Source of the DNA: Gemmatimonadota bacterium | GTDB lineage: Bacteria; Gemmatimonadota; Gemmatimonadetes; Gemmatimonadales; Gemmatimonadaceae | Length of the DNA stretch: 64,000 nucleotides | Assembly: GCA_016704465.1 (NCBI GenBank) | Contig: JADJAD010000001.1 | Location: 248,001-312,000, forward strand | Direction of reading: 5' to 3' | Shown here: in pieces, positions 1 through 8,300 of the stretch | Position numbering within the stretch: the stretch's first letter is position 1 | Layout of the letters: the number at the start of each line of letters is the position of its first letter | The notes under the pieces: generated by a model | The model's database searches: none | The model's input: only the letters and a program-made list of their open reading frames with translations | Told to the model about the DNA's origin: nothing | Position numbers and translations under genes: made by a program

Positions 1-1041
1 CTGGAGTTCGCGCTGTACATGTCGGTGGACACCGCGCGCACCTGGGCACGCGTCGCCTCGCTTCCCACCACGCGGTACGACGACGTGCTCGTCCACCCGC
101 GCACGAAGGACATCATCGTCGGGACACACGGGCGCTCGATCTGGGTGCTGGACGATGCCGCGCCCATTGCCGACTGGTCGCCCGCCGTCGCCGCACAGGC
201 TGCGCACCTCTTTCCGGTGCGTGAGGCGACACTGTTCCAGTACTGGCAGGACTTTTCCTACCGGGCGCAGGGCGCCTACGCCGGCGAGAACCCGCCCGAC
301 GGCGCTCTCATTTCCTACCACCTGGCGCAGCCGGCCAGCAAGGTCACGGTGACCATCACGTCGGCGGCGGGTCGCGTGGTGCGCGCGCTCGAGGCGCCTA
401 ACGGCACCGGCGTCATCCAGCGCATCAACTGGGACCTGCGGCATCGCCCGCCGCCGTCGAGCGGTCGAGGCGGCGACGACGACGCCGGGGCTGCGGAATC
501 GCTCCCGCGTCCGCCGCGCGACATTGGCGACCGCGGGCCGTTCGTGTCGCCCGGCCTGTACACGGTGACGCTCGATGCCGATGGCCGAACGATGTCGCGT
601 CAAGTGCGCGTCAAGCCGGATCCGCTGCTCCCCGTGACCGTGGTGCAGCATCGCGAGCGCGAGACCTTCCTGCTCGAGGTGGCCGATGCGCAGCAGGGGG
701 TCAATGATGTGTCCGGACGCATGGCGGCGCTGCGTCGCCAGTTGGCCGAGCGCCAGGCCGCCCAGCCGACCGCCGAGGCGACGGCGTCGCGCCAGCGCGC
801 CGACAGCGCCCTCACGCGACTGGCCGCGCTGGAACGCACCGTGCGTGGCGGCAACGGCGCGCTGCTGGGACGGGTGTACGGACTGGCCGGAGAGTTCAAC
901 GGCCAGGGGGCCCAGCAGGGGAGCCTGCATCCTCCTACCCGAACGCATCGCGAGCAGTTTGCGATCATGCTGGCGATTCTCACACGTGTGCAGCGGGAAG
1001 TCGCGGCACTCGAGGCCGTATCCAGCGCCATTCAGGACTGA
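1..1041 (+). CDS. VPS10/sortilin-like beta-propeller exported protein, C-terminal part
   Basis: The reading frame is open from the first base, so the gene starts outside the window and only the last 346 residues are seen. Near residues 40-50 the motif GTHGRSIWVLDD matches the end of the BNR/sortilin-type propeller. It is followed by a beta-rich stretch and then a helical Arg/Ala/Glu-rich tail (about residues 215-340). The same order is found in the complete gene at 35677-38742 (GTHGRSFIVLDD, then the same kind of helical tail), so the two are paralogues. Such proteins are exported and are frequent in Gemmatimonadota and Acidobacteriota. Their substrates are unknown; 'glycosyl hydrolase' labels in databases are by fold only. 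The next gene starts 97 bp downstream on the same strand. Confidence 0.8.
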   Translation: MEFALYMSVDTARTWARVASLPTTRYDDVLVHPRTKDIIVGTHGRSIWVLDDAAPIADWSPAVAAQAAHLFPVREATLFQYWQDFSYRAQGAYAGENPPDGALISYHLAQPASKVTVTITSAAGRVVRALEAPNGTGVIQRINWDLRHRPPPSSGRGGDDDAGAAESLPRPPRDIGDRGPFVSPGLYTVTLDADGRTMSRQVRVKPDPLLPVTVVQHRERETFLLEVADAQQGVNDVSGRMAALRRQLAERQAAQPTAEATASRQRADSALTRLAALERTVRGGNGALLGRVYGLAGEFNGQGAQQGSLHPPTRTHREQFAIMLAILTRVQREVAALEAVSSAIQD

Positions 1042-1137
1042 CGAGTCACCTTGCGCCCCTGCGCGACGGGCGGAGATTGGCCTACGCCGGCCGATCATTC
1101 GCCCTCGCATCATCCCTCGCTGTCGGAGTCGCCTCGC

Positions 1138-2262
1138 ATGAAAGATTCACGGACATCATCAGGGTTCCCGTCGGTGCGCGTGGCGCTCGCGGCAAGTGCG
1201 GTCGCGATGCTGCTCTCGGCGCCGGCCGAGGCCCAGCAACGCCGCGCCGCGTCCACCACCCGTGCCGAATCGCTCTACGTGAGCGCCGATCCCGCCGATC
1301 ATCCGGTGCGCGACTATGCGGCGGACATGAAGGCGAAGGCGCGCACCGACAGTACCTATGTCGCGCGCAGCGCCGGCGTCATGAAGTTCACCAAGGTGTC
1401 CTACCGTAGTGCTGCCGGCGATCGGGACGTGCCGGCGTACCTCTTTGAGCCGCTCGCCCCGCGCGGCCCGCGCGGGCATGCGGCGATGATCTGGATCCAC
1501 GGCGGTGTGCACGGCGACTGGGGGAGGACGATGTTCCCCTTCGTGCGCGAGGCGATCGAGCGCGGCTACGTGATCATTGCCCCCGACTACCGCGGGAGCA
1601 CCGGCTACGGCGCCGAGCACCACAATGCGATCGACTACGGCGGCAAGGAAGTCGACGACGTCTTCGGCGCCTACGCCTTCCTCAAGACGCTGCCGCACGT
1701 GGACAGCGAGCGCGTGGGGGCCATGGGGTGGAGCCACGGCGGCTTCATCACGGCGCACATGCTCTTCCGGGGCGAGACGCCGCTCAAGGCCGGGGCGGCG
1801 ATCGTCCCGGTCACCAACCTCGTCTTCCGGCTCGGCTTCAAGGGACCGAGCTACCAGCGCAGCTTCTCCACGCAGGAGGGGCTGCGCGGGCTCCCGCACG
1901 AACGGCGCGACGAGTACATCAAGCGCTCCCCGCTCTACCAGGTCGAGAAGCTGCGTGTCCCGATCCTCGTGCACGTGGCGACCAACGACGAGGACGTGAA
2001 CTACGAGGAAGACCAGCAGATGGTGTGGAAGCTGCGGGCGCTCAAGCCCGACCTGGCCGAGACCAAGGTCTACGTCGATCCCGCTCCGTGGGGCTCGTCG
2101 GTCGGGCACGCCTTCAGCCGACGGGTGGACGCGGAGACGCTGGAGCGCGTCGACTCGCCGGAGCAGATCGATTCATGGAACCGGACCTGGACCTTTTTCG
2201 AGTGGAACCTGCGTCCGTATCTCGACCTCTCGAAGCCGCAGCCGCCGCTGCGAACGCGGTAG
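1138..2262 (+). CDS. Secreted S9-family alpha/beta-hydrolase (prolyl-oligopeptidase-like)
   Basis: The protein has 374 residues from the ATG chosen because a typical signal peptide follows at once (basic start, hydrophobic core, cleavage near AEAQQ). The frame is open further upstream, but without a signal sequence. It has only the catalytic hydrolase domain of the S9 family and lacks the beta-propeller. The triad is visible: Ser199 in GWSHGG, Asp284 in ATNDED and His324 in VGHAF. An HGG oxyanion motif lies near residue 120. Expected role: exported peptidase or esterase. It lies between the sortilin-like gene and the cyclic glucan synthase, with a hairpin straight after its stop, so it is probably not cotranscribed with the synthase. 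Confidence 0.85.
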   Translation: MKDSRTSSGFPSVRVALAASAVAMLLSAPAEAQQRRAASTTRAESLYVSADPADHPVRDYAADMKAKARTDSTYVARSAGVMKFTKVSYRSAAGDRDVPAYLFEPLAPRGPRGHAAMIWIHGGVHGDWGRTMFPFVREAIERGYVIIAPDYRGSTGYGAEHHNAIDYGGKEVDDVFGAYAFLKTLPHVDSERVGAMGWSHGGFITAHMLFRGETPLKAGAAIVPVTNLVFRLGFKGPSYQRSFSTQEGLRGLPHERRDEYIKRSPLYQVEKLRVPILVHVATNDEDVNYEEDQQMVWKLRALKPDLAETKVYVDPAPWGSSVGHAFSRRVDAETLERVDSPEQIDSWNRTWTFFEWNLRPYLDLSKPQPPLRTR

Positions 2263-2268
2263 GCACCG

Positions 2269-2296
2269 CCCCGGCACGTCCACGCGCGTGCCGGGG
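2269..2296 (+). terminator. Hairpin between hydrolase and glucan synthase genes
   Basis: A perfect 10-bp stem (CCCCGGCACG / CGTGCCGGGG) with an 8-nt loop starts 7 bp after the hydrolase stop. It has no T run, so it may be a weak terminator or an mRNA 3'-end stabiliser. It ends 15 bp before the start of the glucan synthase gene. Confidence 0.4.
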
Positions 2297-2310
2297 GCTA
2301 TGTTGCGTGG

Positions 2311-5300
2311 GTGGCGACTCGACCCCCTCCGAATCCGCGCCGGCGCAACGGCGCGCGACAGCGTGAGCGCACCGGACTGCTGGCACGGCTGCTCGCCTTT
2401 CGTCGTCGCGAGTCCGTAGACGACCTGCTCTCGGGTCCCATCCGGGGAACGCTGCTCGGCGCCGACCAGCTGGCCGAGCGGGCACGCCAGCTCGCCAGGA
2501 GCCAACGCTCGGTCGTACGGCGCGTGCATCGCCGCGCTCGCCTGCTCGCGCGCCTGCAGGGGACCGAACGCGTCCTGACCGCCGCCCACGCGCGACTGCT
2601 CGCGGTGTTTGCGGAGCAGGGGAACGTTGGCCCGGCCGGGGAGTGGCTGCTCGACAACTTCCACGTCGTCCGCGAACACATCCTGGAGGTGAACGAGAGC
2701 CTCCCGAGCGGATACTACCGGGAGCTGCCCGAGCTGACGCGCGGGACGCTCACCGGATTTCCGCGCGTCTATGAAATCGCGATCGCCCTGATCTCGCACA
2801 CGGAAGGGCGCATCGACCTGGACAACGTCGACCTCTTCGTGAGCGCCTTCCAGCAGGTCACACCGCTCTCCATCGGCGAACTGTGGGCGATCCCGGCGAT
2901 GCTGCGCCTGGGACTGCTGGAGAGCATTCGGCGCATGTCGCTGCGCTCGGTGCAGCGACTGGACGAGGTCGAACGCGCCGACGAGTGGGCGCATCGCATC
3001 CAGTCGGCCAACGAATCGGGGATCGACGAGCTGGGCGAGATGCTGCGCACCTTTGTCAGCGCGCGCCATGCCCTCACGCCGACCTTCGTGTCGCGCTTCC
3101 TCACGCGCTTGCGTCTGGCGAGCGGGGCGTTCCCGCCACTGGTCTGGCTGGAATCGTGGATCGACGACGAGGGGTTGAGCGCCGAGGAGGCGTCGGCCCG
3201 GTCGACCCAGCGCTCGGCGATGACCCAGATCGTGATGGCCAACAGCATCACGAGCCTGCGCGCGATTGCACGCCGCGACTGGCAGTCGTTCGTCGAGCGG
3301 CAGAGCGTCCTGGAACGGGTGCTGCAGGAGGATCCGGCCGGCCACTACGCACGCCAGACCTTTGCCACCCGCGACCGGTACCGGCACGTGGTGGAGACCA
3401 TCGCCAAGCGTCGACGGCTGAGCGAGATCGACGTGGCACGCGTCGCCGTCGACCTGGCGATCGACGGCGAGGCGAAGTACGGCGGGAGCGCCCGCCAGGC
3501 GCACGTCGGCTACTTCCTGGTGGATCACGGCCTGGCCGAGCTCGAGGAGGCCACCGATTATCGCCCGCCGATCGGCGAGCGCCTGCTCCGCCTCGTGTAC
3601 CGACACCCCAACGTCGCCTACTTCGGCGGCATTCTGGTGGGGACGCTGACGGCCCTGGCCGCGCTGCTTTGGCTGGCCGGCCCGGCGGCGCAGCTCGCGC
3701 TCCCCCTCGTCCTGCTGGTGGCGCTGCTTCCCGCCAACGCCCTCGCGATTCACGCGCTCAACGACGCGATCACCTCGCTGCTGCCGCCCACGATCCTGCC
3801 GAAGCTCGACCTGGCGAAACACGGCATTCCGACCGAGTCGCGCACGGTGGTCGTCGTCCCCACGCTCTTCGGAAGCGTCGAGGCAGTCCACTCGGCGATC
3901 GAGCACCTCGAGGTGCAGTTCCTCGCCAATCGGATGGACCACCTGCACTTCGCGCTGCTGAGCGACTACACCGACGCAGCCGAGGAGACGCGTCCAGACG
4001 ACGCCGCCATCAACGCCGCCGCGGTCGAGGGGGTGCGGGCTCTCAACGCGCGATATGGCGGCGACGCGGAGGACACCTTCTTCCTGTTCCACCGGTCGCG
4101 CAAGTGGAATCCGTCGCAGGGTGTGTGGATGGGCTGGGAACGCAAGCGCGGCAAGCTGTCGGAGTTCAACCACTTCCTGCGCACCCGCGAGTCCGACGCA
4201 TTCTCCACGGTCGTCGGGGACACACGGCTGCTGCGGGATGCCCGCTACGTCATCACGCTCGACTCCGACACGGTGCTCCCACCGAACACCGCGGCGACGC
4301 TGATCGGCACGATCTCGCACCCCCTCAACCAGGCGTCGTACGACGAGGAACGACGGATCGCGCAGGGATACGGCATCGTCCAGCCGAGAGTCGGCGTCCT
4401 CCTTCCGAGTGCCCATCGGTCGCAGTTTGCCGCCATTCACTCGGGGCATCCGGGGGTCGATCCGTACACGACGGCGGTATCCGACGTGTACCAGGACCTG
4501 TATGGCGAGGGGAGCTTCACCGGGAAGGGGATCTACGACGTCGATGTCTTCGAGCGCGCCACGCACGGGCGTTTCCCGGAGAACACCCTGCTCTCCCACG
4601 ACCTGATCGAGGGCAACTACGCGCGCGTCGGCCTGGCGACCGACATCACGGTGTTCGACGAATATCCGAGCCGCTACCTCACGTACACGCGGCGCAAGCA
4701 CCGATGGATCCGCGGCGACTGGCAGTTGCTGCAATGGTTGACCTCGCGCGTGCCTGGCCCCGATGGCATGGAACGCAACCGGCTGTCGAAGCTCTCGCGG
4801 TGGAAGCTCTTCGACAACATGCGGCGCAGCACGGTCGAGATCGCGCAGTTCCTGTTCCTGGCGGCCGGATGGACGATCCTTCCGGGGTCGCCGCTGCGCT
4901 GGACGTTGCTCGGGCTGGGCGGGATCGCCGCGCCGTGGATCGGCTCGCTCCTGCTGGCCCTGGTCCGGCCGCCACGCGACAAATCATGGCGTGCGTACTA
5001 CGCCGCCGTGGGACACGACGCCATCACGAGCGCCCAGCAGCTGGCGCAGGCGGTGGCCTTCCTCCCGCACCAGGCCTACGTCTCGGCCGATGCGATCGTG
5101 CGTACGCTGTACCGGCTGTTCGTGTCCCGCCGTCACCTGCTCGAGTGGCAGACGGCGTCGCAGACCGAGCGGTTGGTGTCGAGCGCACGGGGCGACCTCT
5201 GGCGCCCGATGTGGCCAGCCGTGGCGCTCCCCGTGCTGGTGCTCGCGGCGACCGCACTGACCGCCGCGTGGCGTGCGGGGCTGTGGCCGGTCGGCACGTC

Positions 5301-8300
5301 CTCGTTTGGCGCCCTCGCACCCGACGCCGTCGCGCACCTGTGGCTGCTTGCCGTGGCCGTCGGTCCGCTCGTCCTGCTCTGGGTGTGTTCACCCGAGATT
5401 GCCCTGCGACTCAGCGCGCTGACGGACCAGGACGAGCGGCGACTGTCGCCAGGCGACCGCGCCGCGGCCATGCGGTACGCCCTGCTGCACTGGCGTTTCT
5501 TCGAGCGCTTCGTCAGCTCCGACACCAACTGGCTCGCCCCGGACAACGTCCAGGACCGTCCGACCCTCGAGGTCGCGATGCGCACGTCGCCGACCAACGT
5601 CGGCTTGCAGTTGCTGTCGATCGTGAGCGCGCACGATCTCGGGCTGCTGACGGTCGACGGCATGGTGGAGCGACTCGAGCAGGTCATGCGCGGCATGGAC
5701 CGCATGGCGCGCTTCCGGGGGCACTTCTTCAACTGGTACGACCTGCACGACCTGCGCGTGCTCGAACCGGCCTATATCTCCACCGTCGATAGCGGCAACC
5801 TCGCCGGACACCTGATCGCGCTCCGGCAGGCGTGCCTCGCGGTCATCGACGAACAGCTGTTCGACGCGCGGCTGTGGCGCACCCTCGCAGCGTCGATCGC
5901 CCTGGCCACGGAACGGCTCGCGTCGAGCACGACCACGCTCCCCGCCGGGACGCGTGCCGGCGTCGTCGCCGCGCTCCGCGGAGCGCAGGAAGCCGCGGCA
6001 CACCTCGGCGGCCTGGCCACCCGCGTCAGGCATGGCAGTGAGCGCGAGCGTGTCGACGACATCGTGACGCTGGCCGGCACCGTGCAACGCACCCTGCGTG
6101 AGGCGAGCGCCCTGCTGGGCGAGGGGGGCGCGCCGGTCGAGGACGACGATTCGGCGCGGGGGTGGATCGCGTGGAGCCTCTCGCGGCTCGAGGCCCAGAT
6201 CGCCACCGTGACTCGGCTCGCCGGCATTGACGACGGCGATCGCGCGCGACTGGCGACGGGGCAGGCGTCGCTCAGGCAGCTGGCGACCGACCTCCCGGCC
6301 GCAACCGACCTCGTCGCACGACTCACGGCACTGGCAGAACGTGCGTACGACTTCGTGTCGGAGATGGACTTCCGCTTCCTGTACGACGACACGCGCAAGC
6401 TCTTCTCCATCGGCTACCAGACCACCACGCACGCCTGCGACGGGTCGTACTACGACCTGCTGGCCTCCGAAGCGCGGCTCGCCAGCTTTGTCGCGATCGC
6501 CAAGGGCGACGTGCCGGTCGATCACTGGTTCCGCCTGGGGCGCACCCTCACGCGCGCGTCGGGCGCGACGTCGCTGGTGTCGTGGAGCGGCAGCATGTTC
6601 GAGTACCTCATGCCGGCGCTGGTGATGGAGTCGCTCCCCCTCACGCTGCTGGGCCAGACGTATCGCACGTCGGTGCGGCGTCAGGAGGCCTTCGCGGTGG
6701 AGCGCGACGTGCCGTGGGGCGTGAGCGAGAGCGCGTACAACATGCGTGACCGCCACCTGACCTATCAGTATCGAGCGTTCGGGATCCCTGATCTCGCCCT
6801 CAAGCGCGGGTTGGGGCGCGACCTGGTCATCGCCCCGTACGCCACGATGCTGGCGGCGATGATCGACTTGCAGGCTGCGCTCCCCAACCTGGCCCGCCTG
6901 GAGCGCATCGGCGCCCTCGGTCCGTACGGCTTCCGCGATGCGGTCGACTTCACGCGCCCCGAGCCGGGGCGGCGATTCGCCGTGGTCCACAATTACATGG
7001 CGCATCACATCGGCATGTCGTTCGTCTCGCTCACCAACGTGCTGCACGCGCGTTCCTGGCAGCGACGCTTTCACGCCGATCCGCTGGTGCAGTCCGCAGA
7101 ACTCCTGCTGCACGAGCGTGTGCCGCGCCGCCTGGTGCTGCAGGACACGCAGGTCGTGGATCCCGAGGAGGCGCTGCCGGCGCTGGAGGCCGAACGTGCA
7201 GCGGTGCGGGTGATCGACACGCCGGACACGCCGCAGCCGCAGGTGGCCTTGCTGGGTGCCACCCCCTACACCGTGATGGTCAGCCAGGGTGGCGCCGGCT
7301 ACAGCCAGTACGAGGACCTGGCGGTGACGCGATGGCGCGCCGACGGCACGCGTGACGACATGGGGCAGTTCTGCTTTGTCCGCGACGTGACCGGCGAGAA
7401 GAGTTGGTCCACGTCATACCAACCCTCCTGCGCGACTCCCGACTGGTACCACGTCCAGATGGCGACCGACTGCGTCACGTTCCATCGCGCGGATGGACCG
7501 ATCGAGACGCGCACGGAGATCACGGTGGTGTCGGCCGACGCCGCCGAGGTGCGACGGGTGACGGTGACGAACAACAGCAGCGTCACGCGCGAGGTCGAGC
7601 TGACCAGCTATGCCGAGATCGTGCTCGGCCCCGCCGACGCCGACCGCTCGCATCCCGCCTTCGCGAACCTGTTCGTCGAGACGGAGTGGCACGCGTGGTG
7701 CACCGCGCTCAGTGCGACGCGACGTCCGCGCTCGGCGACGGAGACGCCGCTCTATTGCGTGCATCTCGTGGATGCCGTGAAGGAGATGATCGGCTCCGTC
7801 AGCTGCGAGACCGACCGTGCGCGCTTTATCGGACGCGGGCGCACCGTACGCAACGCCGCCGCCATGTCGGTCGACGGACCAATGGCGGGGACCACGGGCG
7901 CCGTGCTCGACCCGATCCTCTCGCTGCGCCTCCGGCTCACGATCGATCCGGGGGCATCGGTGCCGGTGACCTTCACCACGCTCGTCGCCGCCACCCGCGA
8001 GCGGGCGTTTGAGCTGGCGGGGCGCTACCACGACCTGCACGCCGGGCAACGCGCACTCGACCTGACCGGCACGTCGACGCAGATCGAGTTGCGGGAGCTC
8101 GATATCACACCGTCCGATGCCGCGATGATCCTGGAGCTGGCCGGCCACCTGCTCTTCGTGGACCCGCTGATGCGTGGTTCCTCGGAGGCGCTGGAGGCCA
8201 ACACCGGCTCGCAGCCGCGTCTCTGGGCCAACGGGATTTCCGGCGACGTGCCGATATTGCTCGCGCACATCGAATCGGCCGAGGGGCTGCCCACGCTGCG

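Noticed and set aside
2173..4734. 853-codon open frame on the minus strand
   Set aside because: It is antisense to the glucan synthase, whose motifs are intact. The Arg/Gly/Val-rich translation resembles nothing and is typical of GC-rich antisense frames.
2883..5792. 969-codon open frame on the plus strand
   Set aside because: It lies within the glucan synthase in another frame, is dominated by Arg, Gly and Ala, and contains no family motif.
5389..7113. 574-codon minus-strand frame
   Set aside because: Shadow of the glucan synthase.
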